A DNA stretch of 64,000 nucleotides from an uncultured Bacilli bacterium. Its GTDB lineage: Bacteria > Bacillota_I > Bacilli_A > RF39 > UBA660. Both the position numbers and the translations under genes were made by a program. How positions within the stretch are numbered: position 1 is the stretch's first letter; each line of letters starts with the position of its first letter. Of the stretch, positions 1-7,718 are shown one piece after another. The notes beneath the pieces were generated by a model. That model searched no databases. It was not told the DNA's origin and saw only the letters and a program-made list of their open reading frames with translations. The DNA is taken from NCBI GenBank assembly GCA_949451605.1, contig CASTSB010000007.1, forward strand, positions 17,676-81,675. Direction: 5' to 3'.

Positions 1-241
1 CTATAGTTGCATCAGTTGCTGTTAATGTTGTTGGAGTAAGTGTTGGTGTAACTGTTCCAGCAGTTACTGCACTATCAGATGTTGAAAAATCAACATTGAA
101 TGTAGAAGCATCTGGATTTACTGTAGCACTTGATCTAATACTTAAAGTATTTGAAAAAGCTGCATAACCAACAGTTAAACCTATAACACCTATTAATAAT
201 GCTGCAATAGCAACTAACTTAGTCTCTCTTTCTCTTTGCAT
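1..241 (-). CDS. N-terminal part of a secreted protein with SipW-type signal (runs off window)
   Basis: An open frame starts at ATG 241-239 behind a perfect ribosome site (AAGGAGGTG, 255-247) and runs out of the window at base 1, so only the first 80 residues are visible. It has a short charged start (MQRERETK), one membrane segment and then the motif GYAAFSNTLSIRSSATVNP, followed by a Thr/Ser/Val-rich region. Two other proteins here (52346-53044 and 59295-63746) have the same layout. In known families this pattern (TasA/CalY-like) is cut by SipW-type signal peptidases. A surface or matrix role is inferred; the mature part cannot be judged from this fragment. Confidence 0.75.
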   Translation of the reverse strand, partial: MQRERETKLVAIAALLIGVIGLTVGYAAFSNTLSIRSSATVNPDASTFNVDFSTSDSAVTAGTVTPTLTPTTLTATDATI

Positions 242-351
242 TGTTTCACCTCCTTAAATAACAGCACATGACACCCACGTACTATCTATTCTTATATCCA
301 TTATATCACAGTAATTTTAATAGAAAAGAAAAATCGTAAAAAAAATGACAA

Positions 352-1308
352 CTATTCATAGCTATCACTTAATCTTTCATATTGAGTTGTTTCTTTAGAA
401 CATTCTTTTACTTGTTCTTCAAAAATAATATCAAATTCAGGAATTGATTTTTTTATTACATCAGGATATATATTTTTACTATTTAAAATAGCATTTCTAA
501 AATCAAGTACATTAACTTCTCTTCTATTATCAAATAAGGCATTTGAAAAAGCTTGTTGAACTATTGTTAAAGATACATCAGGATATCTAGATCCAATTTC
601 ATAAATTCTTTTATATTCACTAGTAATATCAGTAACAAATTCCATTATTTTCTTTTGAATATATGCCGTATATAACATCTTAGCTCCTGTTCTTTTTTCA
701 ATCTTTGGTAAAGTTCCAATTAAAATCTGAACATTTTCATCTCTTGTAGGTTCTTCTATCTCAACCTTTTGAAAACGTCTAACAAAAGCTTTATCTCTTA
801 AAATATATCTTTCATATTCTTCAGTTGTAGTTGCTCCAATTACTTTAATATCTCCTCTATCAAGAGCTGGCTTAAACATATTAGCAAAATCAAGTGCTTC
901 TCCTTTTGAACCCATTAAAGTATGTATTTCATCTATAAATAAAATCAATTTAGACTCATTTTTTAATTCATCAAGAAGGATTTGTACTTTTGCCTCCCCT
1001 GTTACTGGATCAACACCAAGAAGTGAAGAAGTATTAATTTTTACAACACTATAACCCTTTAATACATCTGGAACAAGTCCCATTTGAATACGATATGCAA
1101 TTCCTTCAACTGTTGCAGTTTTACCTACACCAGGTTTACCAACAAGTACAGCAGACTTATCTGGAGTAAGTAAAATCAAAATCAATTGCTTAATTTGCTC
1201 ATCTCTACCAATTGCTGGATTAGTTATATAATTCTTATCTTGAAAATTTTCTCCATAAGTTTTCAAAACATTCATTCTTTTACTTTTTATATCAATAGCT
1301 TCTTGCAT
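352..1308 (-). CDS. Single-domain Clp-type AAA+ ATPase
   Basis: The 318-residue protein matches the first ATPase domain (D1) of ClpA/ClpB/ClpC. Visible motifs are Walker A GKPGVGKT (residues 57-64), Walker B LILFIDEIHT (121-130), the GATTTEEY sensor region and an FVRRF arginine-finger region. It has neither the N-terminal Clp repeat domain nor the second ATPase domain nor a ClpP-binding loop, so it is less than half the usual length. No frameshift or remnant of a second domain is seen next to it, so it looks like a genuine one-domain protein rather than a broken clpB. Its substrate is unknown. It lies 21 bases upstream of rdgB on the same strand map and both face leftward. Confidence 0.8.
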   Translation of the reverse strand: MQEAIDIKSKRMNVLKTYGENFQDKNYITNPAIGRDEQIKQLILILLTPDKSAVLVGKPGVGKTATVEGIAYRIQMGLVPDVLKGYSVVKINTSSLLGVDPVTGEAKVQILLDELKNESKLILFIDEIHTLMGSKGEALDFANMFKPALDRGDIKVIGATTTEEYERYILRDKAFVRRFQKVEIEEPTRDENVQILIGTLPKIEKRTGAKMLYTAYIQKKIMEFVTDITSEYKRIYEIGSRYPDVSLTIVQQAFSNALFDNRREVNVLDFRNAILNSKNIYPDVIKKSIPEFDIIFEEQVKECSKETTQYERLSDSYE

Positions 1309-1329
1309 ATTATCACTCCATACAACTAA

Positions 1330-1881
1330 TTATATCATACTTTTTAATTGTTTAACTGCCAAATATCTAGCACTAATCTTATTTTTTTCCTCACTACTAA
1401 GTTCTGCTAAAGTTCTTCCATCTAGTAGTTCAACTATAGGATCAAATCCAAAACCATTTTCTCCTCGAGGACTAAGTGTAATAGTACCATCTATTATTCC
1501 TTTTGATGATATAACTCTTTCTCCATCATAGTAAACTAGCTCACAAACTACTTGACATTTTCTATTAGAAATTCCATCTAACTTATCAATTATATATTTA
1601 TTTCTATCTTCACTTGTTGCATCTTCTCCTAAAAATCTAGCTGTAGTTACACCGGGAAAACCATCCAAATAATCTATACATAATCCAGAATCATCCGCAA
1701 TTACCTCTTCATGGCACAATTCATAGATTTCCTTTGCTTTCTTTAAAGCATTATCATAAAATGTTTCACCATCTTCTAAAACTTCAACATCAATAAAAAC
1801 ATCTTCTAAAGACTTAACATCATCGCCTAATATACTTCTAATCTCTTTTAACTTACCCTTGTTATTGCTTGCAAAAACCAT
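1330..1881 (-). CDS. rdgB: XTP/dITP diphosphatase (HAM1/RdgB family)
   Basis: This 183-residue protein has the family hallmarks: the N-terminal nucleotide-binding ASNNKGKLKEI, the metal-binding ADDSGL, the FPGVTTARF segment and the C-terminal GFGFDPI motif. The enzyme hydrolyses non-canonical purine nucleoside triphosphates (XTP, dITP) to monophosphates and so keeps deaminated bases out of DNA and RNA. Length is close to the family norm of about 195. A strong ribosome site (GGAGGAG) precedes the ATG. The gene ends 21 bases before the Clp-like ATPase and starts 9 bases after the CDF transporter, so the three probably share a transcript. Confidence 0.95.
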   Translation of the reverse strand: MVFASNNKGKLKEIRSILGDDVKSLEDVFIDVEVLEDGETFYDNALKKAKEIYELCHEEVIADDSGLCIDYLDGFPGVTTARFLGEDATSEDRNKYIIDKLDGISNRKCQVVCELVYYDGERVISSKGIIDGTITLSPRGENGFGFDPIVELLDGRTLAELSSEEKNKISARYLAVKQLKSMI

Positions 1882-1890
1882 ATACTCCTC

Positions 1891-2751
1891 CTACATTGGA
1901 TTCACATGAATCACGGTTAAATATACCTCATCTATATTTTTATCTATATCTTTTTCTAAACTATTAGCTATATTATGACTTTCAAATGTTGACATATTTC
2001 CATCTACAAAAATTGTAAAAGAAATCTGATACTGATACCCTACAGGAGTAGAATTAAAATGTGTTACTTTACAGACTTCACTATACTTACTAACAAGCTC
2101 TAATACTTTATCCTTAACATCATCACTAATTGCCTTATCCATTAAAACGTCATAACTTTCTATAAATATTTTTAACGAAGAATAAAAAATCCATAAAGCT
2201 ATAAAAATTCCTACAATACTATCCACATACTTAATATTATAATAAGTTAAAATACAAGCTACTAAGTTCAAAAAAGTAAGTAAACAATCATTCCTATGAT
2301 CAATACTATTAGTTTTAATTAAAATATTATTATATTTTTTATATAAATAATTGGTATAAACAAAAAGACAAAACTTTATTAATATAGTAATTATACATAC
2401 TATAATTAAAAAATTAGAATAAATATAATTGCCACTATTAAAGATTGCTAAAACAGAGTCTTTAACTATTTTATAAGTCATTAAAAACATAACTATACTT
2501 ATTAACATTGAATAAATATATTCTGCCTTTCCATGACCTAAATTATGATCGTTGTCAGCCGCCTGACTAGCAACTCTATTTCCTATAAAAGTCATAATTG
2601 ATGAAAAGATATCACCTGCACTATTTATTGCATCCGCCATCATTGACTGACTATTTGTTAAAAATCCAATAATGCCCTTTATTACTAACAAAAACAAATT
2701 ACCTATTATGCCTAATATACTAGCTATTTTTACTGCCCTAAATTTATTCAT
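1891..2751 (-). CDS. Cation diffusion facilitator, probable manganese exporter (MntE-like)
   Basis: The 286-residue protein has the cation diffusion facilitator layout: about six membrane segments followed by a cytosolic ferredoxin-like C-terminal domain. The transport site in the second membrane segment is N43-x3-D47 and in the fifth D151-x3-D155, an N-D-D-D set. In characterised families, zinc carriers usually have a histidine in this site, whereas N-D-D-D is typical of the streptococcal manganese exporter MntE. The HGKAEYI motif after segment two (73-79) is also conserved in the family. Manganese is therefore the best guess; iron or zinc cannot be excluded. The start ATG has an AGGTGA ribosome site. 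Confidence 0.85.
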   Translation of the reverse strand: MNKFRAVKIASILGIIGNLFLLVIKGIIGFLTNSQSMMADAINSAGDIFSSIMTFIGNRVASQAADNDHNLGHGKAEYIYSMLISIVMFLMTYKIVKDSVLAIFNSGNYIYSNFLIIVCIITILIKFCLFVYTNYLYKKYNNILIKTNSIDHRNDCLLTFLNLVACILTYYNIKYVDSIVGIFIALWIFYSSLKIFIESYDVLMDKAISDDVKDKVLELVSKYSEVCKVTHFNSTPVGYQYQISFTIFVDGNMSTFESHNIANSLEKDIDKNIDEVYLTVIHVNPM

Positions 2752-2811
2752 TTTTAATCACCTAACTTTTTTCCACTCTAATATTATAATATGAATATTA
2801 ATATTAGAAAA

Positions 2812-2842
2812 GAAAAAAAAACTACAAGCACTACCACTTGTA
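2812..2842 (-). terminator. Intrinsic terminator after the cold-shock gene
   Basis: On the minus strand TACAAG (2842-2837) and CTTGTA (2828-2823) form a 6-bp hairpin directly after the cold-shock stop codon, followed by eight or more T residues. Confidence 0.65.
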
Positions 2843-2845
2843 ATT

Positions 2846-3055
2846 TTAGAAACTAGCACCTAATTGACAAACATCTCTTGCTTGTAATCCTTTAGGAGTT
2901 GTAATAAGTTCAAATTCAACTAATTCATCACTTTTTAATGTTTTATAACCATCAATATTTATAGCAGAATAATGCACAAATATATCATCATATTCTTTAT
3001 AACTTATAAATCCATAACCCTTCTCATTATTAAACCATTTTACTTTTCCAATCAT
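2846..3055 (-). CDS. Cold-shock protein, CspA family
   Basis: A 69-residue single cold-shock domain. It contains the RNA-binding motifs RNP1 (KGYGFI, about residues 12-17) and RNP2 (DIFVHY, about 24-29), and the usual start with GKVKWFN. Such proteins bind single-stranded RNA and DNA and act as RNA chaperones. Length matches the family (65-70). A GAGAGG ribosome site precedes the ATG. It has its own promoter, whose spacer is an inverted repeat, and a terminator, so it looks like a one-gene transcript. Confidence 0.95.
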   Translation of the reverse strand: MIGKVKWFNNEKGYGFISYKEYDDIFVHYSAINIDGYKTLKSDELVEFELITTPKGLQARDVCQLGASF

Positions 3056-3076
3056 TTTTTATAACCTCTCTTTCTT

Positions 3077-3106
3077 CTTATACAGAATTGATTGCTTTCT
3101 GTACAA
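3077..3106 (-). promoter_or_regulatory. Probable cold-shock gene promoter with a symmetric spacer
   Basis: On the minus strand TTGTAC (3106-3101) and TATAAG (3082-3077) are separated by 18 bases. The repeat TACAGAA / TTCTGTA (3103-3097 and 3087-3081) spans the spacer, so the site could be an operator or a 5-prime RNA hairpin. No start site has been mapped. Confidence 0.5.
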
Positions 3107-3137
3107 TAAAGATAGTAACATGTTTTAAATTAAAATT

Positions 3138-3166
3138 GTAAAAAGAGTGCTGAATGGTAGCTCTTT
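3138..3166 (-). terminator. Weak intrinsic terminator after the histidine kinase
   Basis: On the minus strand AAAGAG (3166-3161) pairs with CTCTTT (3147-3142) across a 13-base loop and continues into T residues. It overlaps the kinase stop codon. Confidence 0.5.
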
Positions 3167-4487
3167 AGTGATTTTTGGTATTTTCCAAAACTTCATCTAA
3201 TTTTAAAGTCACAGTTTGAATAAAAAAGTTGTCGATTATACTCGGTTTACAACCAAGTTTTTCGCTCTTACGAGTTATATCTTTTACAAGTGTTAAACCT
3301 ACACCGTGTCCTCCACCTTTAGTTGTATATCCTAGCTTAAACAATTTATCAATATCTATATATCCATCAAAATTATTAGCAAACTCTCCATAGACAATAT
3401 TATCTTCTATATAAATATTAATACTCGCAAGTTTTACATTCATTTCCTTTAAAGATTCTATCATATTATCTAAAACAACACCTAAAATAGTATTTAAATC
3501 ATTATATAAACAAGAAGAAAGATTCAAAGATTTAGTATTTTCTATCTCACTACTTACATACACCTCTATAGATGCACCTAACTCATGCAATTCAATCAAT
3601 TTATGATTCAAAAAATTTTTAATACCTGAAAATGGTATATAAGATAAATCACTAATCCAATAGTTTCTTATATCACTATTATGATTTTCTAATAACTCAT
3701 CAATATATTTATTAATTTCTTTTTTCTTACTACCGCTTAACATGCTTTTAATAATTAAAAGTTGATTCTTATTTTCATGCACTTTTTTTCTATAATCAAA
3801 ATTAATTTCATCACTGAGTCTAGAATACTCAAATACCTCAGCATAATACCTACTAATTGAATTTAATTTAGAATCTCTATCTAATAAATATAAAAAGCCA
3901 ACCAACATAGATAAAAATAATATAGAATCAATTAGATTATAAATATTTAAATCATTTATTGGATATCTAAAAAATATAGCTAAAATAAAATTAATAATAA
4001 AGAAAGAAAGTATCTCAATATAAAAATGATTACATTTAAATGATTTTTCTATAAACTTTACAATAAACTTTTTCAAAATAAAAATTAAAATAAGACTTAT
4101 CAATATAGAAAATAGATTAATAATAAATTTTAAAAAAGTATAATCAGTAAATAAAAATATTTTATACATATAACTATTAGAAACAAATAAAAAGGAGGCT
4201 TTAACTAAAACTCTAATTAAATTTATTACTAAAGAAAAAATAGTAATTGATATCATATCTTTATCAAAATACATTTTAATAAATATAATTGAAAGAAAAG
4301 TTAAAGCAAGAGAAAATAACATTTCATTAATATGAAAAATAATAAAATAATAAGCAATAAAAAATATTAAAAACAAAAATAACAAATTTTTATTAATTTT
4401 TTTCTTTTCACCCAAAATTAGTTGACTAGAAATAAAAGTATATAACATGAAAAGTAAAGCACTTAAAATTTTAAAAACTACTAACAT
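3165..4487 (-). CDS. AgrC/ComD-like membrane sensor histidine kinase
   Basis: The 440-residue protein has about six very hydrophobic membrane segments (residues 1-200), a histidine region (YRKKVHENKNQLLIIKSML), an N box (LGVVLDNMIESLKE) and a C-terminal GGGHGVGLTLVKDI ATP lid. This is the GHKL / AgrC type that senses peptide pheromones in Bacillota. Its start lies inside the last 17 bases of the upstream LytTR regulator gene, so the two are translationally linked. No AgrB-like processing protease and no convincing signal-peptide gene is seen nearby, so the ligand is unknown. Confidence 0.85.
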   Translation of the reverse strand: MLVVFKILSALLFMLYTFISSQLILGEKKKINKNLLFLFLIFFIAYYFIIFHINEMLFSLALTFLSIIFIKMYFDKDMISITIFSLVINLIRVLVKASFLFVSNSYMYKIFLFTDYTFLKFIINLFSILISLILIFILKKFIVKFIEKSFKCNHFYIEILSFFIINFILAIFFRYPINDLNIYNLIDSILFLSMLVGFLYLLDRDSKLNSISRYYAEVFEYSRLSDEINFDYRKKVHENKNQLLIIKSMLSGSKKKEINKYIDELLENHNSDIRNYWISDLSYIPFSGIKNFLNHKLIELHELGASIEVYVSSEIENTKSLNLSSCLYNDLNTILGVVLDNMIESLKEMNVKLASINIYIEDNIVYGEFANNFDGYIDIDKLFKLGYTTKGGGHGVGLTLVKDITRKSEKLGCKPSIIDNFFIQTVTLKLDEVLENTKNH

Positions 4488-5205
4488 TTTTGCAACTCAT
4501 CTTTTCCATTAATTTTTTCTTATTACTTCTAGACAAAAGATTTGTTTCAGAATCTTTGAAAAATATTATTCCTCTATCATAATCAATTTTTAATATTTTA
4601 TTTATGTTTACTATACAGCTTCTATGTGTTTTAAAAAAGCTAGTATTTTCAAGTTCTAAAGCAATAGAAGAAATTGTTTTTCTTACAACATACTCATCAT
4701 TTTCACAAACAATAATACTATTATTATCATTCAAACTTTTTTCAAAATAAATTATTTCATCCAGTGGAATAGAATAATATTGTCCTTTGTAGCTAAACTT
4801 ATAAAATGGCTTCCCACAAGTTATTTCTAAAGCAACTGATAAAGCATCAATTAAGCTTCCCATGACATTATCATTTTTAGTAATAAAATCTAACATTAAT
4901 ATCTTGCCAGTAAAACCTACTGTCTTAAACTCTTCATGAGATGTAACAATTATAATTGGACTAGTCCAATCTCCACCTTTTCTTATTTCTCTTGCTAGAT
5001 CAAGACCATTCTTACCAGGTACTTCGATATCTAAAATATATATTTTATTACCTATAATATTTTTCAGTTTTTTATTACTATATTCATCATAATTATTTAT
5101 TTTTAATACTTCATAATCAACCTTTGAATTTAACATTACTTTTGTAATAGCTTCTTGATAGCAATTTATAAATTCATTATCATCCTCATAAAGAATAAAA
5201 TTCAT
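4471..5205 (-). CDS. AgrA-like response regulator with LytTR DNA-binding domain
   Basis: The 244-residue protein has an N-terminal receiver domain (acidic EDD at 8-10, phosphorylation segment IYILDIEVPGKNGL with the Asp near residue 58) and a C-terminal LytTR domain (YYSIPLDEIIYFEK ... FFKTHRSCIVNINKI). LytTR domains bind paired direct repeats upstream of target genes. It is the first gene of a two-gene unit with the kinase, which overlaps its 3-prime end by 17 bases. The ribosome site GAGGG lies 7 bases before the ATG. Targets are not evident in this window. Confidence 0.9.
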   Translation of the reverse strand: MNFILYEDDNEFINCYQEAITKVMLNSKVDYEVLKINNYDEYSNKKLKNIIGNKIYILDIEVPGKNGLDLAREIRKGGDWTSPIIIVTSHEEFKTVGFTGKILMLDFITKNDNVMGSLIDALSVALEITCGKPFYKFSYKGQYYSIPLDEIIYFEKSLNDNNSIIVCENDEYVVRKTISSIALELENTSFFKTHRSCIVNINKILKIDYDRGIIFFKDSETNLLSRSNKKKLMEKMSCKNVSSF

Positions 5206-5226
5206 ATTTTTCCCTCACGTTCTGTT

Positions 5227-5613
5227 CTAATTATTAAATCTTAGTAAATACCCATCTGGATCTTGAATTAAAAATTCTTTATCATCATAAACTTTATCAT
5301 TAACTCGATAAGAATGAGTTTCTAAAGTTTTGAACAACTTGATATCATCCTCTACAATTCTAGCATATACTTCCTCTATATTGTCAATACTCATGCTAAT
5401 ATTTATCCCTCTACCAAATGGATACTCTAAAGGAGCAACTTCCCAGTTACTATTAACTTCCTCTAACATTATTTGATTCCCATCCATTTCTACAAAACAA
5501 AATTTATTTTCTTCTCTCTCATACATAATTTTAAAACCTAAATCTAAATAAAATTTCTTACTAACATTAATATCTCTCACAGATAATTCAGGTATTAATT
5601 TATTAAATTGCAT
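5227..5613 (-). CDS. VOC-superfamily (glyoxalase/bleomycin-resistance-like) protein
   Basis: The 128-residue protein has the two beta-alpha-beta-beta-beta modules of the vicinal oxygen chelate fold: IPELSVRDINVSKKFY...GF at the start and FLIQDPDGYLLRF at the end, typical of bleomycin-resistance and glyoxalase relatives. The family includes metal-dependent dioxygenases, isomerases and antibiotic-sequestering proteins; the exact ligand cannot be told. A GAGGTGG ribosome site precedes the ATG. It lies 21 bases upstream of the response regulator and may share its transcript. Confidence 0.85.
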   Translation of the reverse strand: MQFNKLIPELSVRDINVSKKFYLDLGFKIMYEREENKFCFVEMDGNQIMLEEVNSNWEVAPLEYPFGRGINISMSIDNIEEVYARIVEDDIKLFKTLETHSYRVNDKVYDDKEFLIQDPDGYLLRFNN

Positions 5614-5642
5614 TTATACCACCTCGAGAAAAAATTATAGCA

Positions 5643-5670
5643 CAAAAAAATAGATAATAAAAATTATCTA
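5643..5670 (-). terminator. Intrinsic terminator
   Basis: On the minus strand TAGATAAT (5670-5663) pairs with ATTATCTA (5658-5651), followed by TTTTTTT. It ends the kinase-like gene at 5674. Confidence 0.85.
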
Positions 5671-5673
5671 CTT

Positions 5674-6357
5674 TTATCTTGTTTTACACTTTTCTTTAAC
5701 TTTATATTTCAATCGACCTGGTAACTTTTTATAAATTCTTTCTAAATATGATTCTATATCCATATTTTCAACACTTAAATCAACTTTTTTATAAGTATCA
5801 AACCACATTGAAAATATCATTTCAATAGAATAATTTAAACTAGAAATATTATCCTCTTTTGGATTATAATCTACTCTTTTATAACCACATGTATCAACCG
5901 CAATTAACTTTTCACCATCAAATAAAACATTAAAAGGAAAATCATACATCAAAATTCCTTCATCAGATAAAGTAAGAACATCAGCTGCCATCTCATTATA
6001 AGCCTTTGCTAAGTTCTTAAAATTAATTGTATCAATTGTTGAAATATAAGTAGTATTATCAGGTCTAAATAAATCATTTTCCACTAAGATTGTCTTATAT
6101 CCTCTAAGTTCATTATTTACTCCATAAAGTTCTTTTGGAAAAGCAAAAGAAGGTAAATCAATGTCTTCTGTAGTTATAATATTTTCTATTTCATAGCCTC
6201 TTCCAAAACTAACTCCAGGATCAATTTGCTTATAAGCATACCCATCCTTACCTCTAAGACATATTCCTTCACTACCTCTTCCCATTTCACTAATTGTATG
6301 ACTTCTTATAAAATTAAACAATTGATCATCACAATCAAAATTCTTAATATGACTCAA
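5674..6357 (-). CDS. Small protein-kinase-like protein, function unknown
   Basis: I do not recognise a named family. The 227-residue protein has features of a minimal kinase fold: a glycine-rich stretch MGRGSEGICLRGKDGYAYKQ (about 25-44, with a lysine in the expected beta-3 position), a catalytic-loop-like YDFPFNVLF with Asp and Asn in the right order, and a following VDTCGY that could supply the metal-binding Asp. The HRD histidine is absent, so activity is uncertain. The start is TTG (6357-6355) behind GGGGGATGG; no in-frame ATG gives a better fit. It is monocistronic, with a terminator directly after. Confidence 0.6.
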   Translation of the reverse strand: MSHIKNFDCDDQLFNFIRSHTISEMGRGSEGICLRGKDGYAYKQIDPGVSFGRGYEIENIITTEDIDLPSFAFPKELYGVNNELRGYKTILVENDLFRPDNTTYISTIDTINFKNLAKAYNEMAADVLTLSDEGILMYDFPFNVLFDGEKLIAVDTCGYKRVDYNPKEDNISSLNYSIEMIFSMWFDTYKKVDLSVENMDIESYLERIYKKLPGRLKYKVKEKCKTR

Positions 6358-6401
6358 CTAAACCATCCCCCAATAGTTGTTTAATTATATCATATTTTTA
6401 A

Positions 6402-7505
6402 TTAAAATTCAACTTTTCTTTCCCATGGAAGATCATCTTTACCAAAATGGCCATAATTACTAGTCAATCTATAAATAGGCTTTTTAAGTTCTAAATAATT
6501 AATAATTCCTAATGGAGTAAGATCAAAGCTTTTTCTTATTTTAGCAATTATCTCATCAGCTGATATAGTCTCTGTTCCAAAAGTATTAACAAAAATTGAA
6601 ACAGGTTCACTAACACCTATTGCATAAGAAAGTTGTATTTCACATTTTCTTGCATATCCATTAGCAACAACATTCTTAGCAAGAAACCTCGCCATATAAG
6701 CAGCAGATCTATCTACCTTAGTCGCATCCTTTCCAGAAAATGCTCCTCCACCATGTCTTCCAGCACCACCATAAGTATCAACAATTATCTTTCTACCTGT
6801 AAGACCACTATCTCCCATTGGACCACCTATTACAAATCTACCCGTTGGATTAATCAAATACTTAGTATTAATTAATAGCTTTTTATCAATTACTTTTTCT
6901 ATGACAAAATTAATAATGTCTTTTTCTATTTGTTCATTACTAACCTCTTCTAAATGTTGGCAAGATACTACAACCGTATCAACTCGTACTGGAATATCCC
7001 CATCATACTCAACGGTTACTTGAACTTTTCCATCAGGTCTTAAGTAATCTACTACTTTTTCTACCCTTACTTCTTCAAGTCTTCTAGCAAGGCTATGGGC
7101 AAGACTAATAGGAAGTGGCATTAGTTCGGGTGTTTCTAAACAAGCATATCCAAACATCATCCCCTGATCTCCTGCTCCATTAAAATCCACTCCACGTGAA
7201 ATATCATCTGATTGCTTTGAAATATTAACTATTACTTTACAAGTTTTATAATCAATATCAGTTAATGCATTATCATAGCCAATATCTCTTAATACTTTCC
7301 TTACAATACTTTCAATATCAACTACCCCATTCGATGTAATTTCTCCAGTTACATAAACTTCACCTTTACTAATTAAACAATCACATGCAACTCTAGAATT
7401 TGGATCAATTTCTAAATACGCATCTAATACACTATCCGAAATTAAATCACAAACCTTGTCAGGATGTCCACAAGTAACACTCTCTGACGTAAATAAATAC
7501 TTCAT
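6402..7505 (-). CDS. metK: S-adenosylmethionine synthetase
   Basis: The 367-residue enzyme makes S-adenosylmethionine from methionine and ATP. Diagnostic motifs are [16 protein letters not shown] at the N terminus, the [12 protein letters not shown] signature and [19 protein letters not shown] near the C-terminal third. It is a little shorter than most bacterial MetK proteins (380-400). The ribosome site AGGAG lies 6 bases before the ATG. It is expressed from a consensus promoter through a SAM-I riboswitch whose terminator lies just upstream of the gene, so product feedback control is expected. Confidence 0.98.
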   Translation of the reverse strand: MKYLFTSESVTCGHPDKVCDLISDSVLDAYLEIDPNSRVACDCLISKGEVYVTGEITSNGVVDIESIVRKVLRDIGYDNALTDIDYKTCKVIVNISKQSDDISRGVDFNGAGDQGMMFGYACLETPELMPLPISLAHSLARRLEEVRVEKVVDYLRPDGKVQVTVEYDGDIPVRVDTVVVSCQHLEEVSNEQIEKDIINFVIEKVIDKKLLINTKYLINPTGRFVIGGPMGDSGLTGRKIIVDTYGGAGRHGGGAFSGKDATKVDRSAAYMARFLAKNVVANGYARKCEIQLSYAIGVSEPVSIFVNTFGTETISADEIIAKIRKSFDLTPLGIINYLELKKPIYRLTSNYGHFGKDDLPWERKVEF

Positions 7506-7533
7506 AAACTCCTCATCTTTCTATATGCTAACA

Positions 7534-7563
7534 AGAAAAAAAGCCCTTGCAAAGTACAAGGAC
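7534..7563 (-). terminator. Riboswitch-controlled terminator before metK
   Basis: On the minus strand GTCCTTG (7563-7557) pairs with CAAGGGC (7549-7543), followed by TTTTTTT. It is the expression platform of the SAM-I riboswitch and stops transcription before metK when SAM is bound. Confidence 0.9.
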
Positions 7564-7580
7564 TAATAATTAAGATAAAA

Positions 7581-7678
7581 TTATCATCCAAAGTACTTAA
7601 TACTTTGTCGGTCTTAGCACCTAAACTAATAGGTTGCTGTGGAGTCATAAAGCCGAATCTCTCGTCCACTCTTGATAA
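7581..7678 (-). promoter_or_regulatory. SAM-I (S-box) riboswitch aptamer
   Basis: On the minus strand the helix P1 is TTATCA (7678-7673) with TGATAA (7586-7581). Between them stand the S-box landmarks AAGAG, GGACGAGAGATTCGGC, ATGACTCC, CAGCAACC, GGTGCTAAGACCGAC and the pseudoknot-forming region. The aptamer binds S-adenosylmethionine. A terminator follows and metK is the controlled gene, the classical S-box arrangement in Bacillota. This is an unambiguous match by eye. Confidence 0.95.
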
Positions 7679-7689
7679 CATATACGTTG

Positions 7690-7718
7690 ATTATATTAAT
7701 TATTTATTTAAATGTCAA
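7690..7718 (-). promoter_or_regulatory. metK promoter
   Basis: On the minus strand TTGACA (7718-7713), a 17-base spacer and TATAAT (7695-7690) make a perfect consensus promoter. The -35 box contains the TGA stop of the upstream transglutaminase-like gene. Confidence 0.9.
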
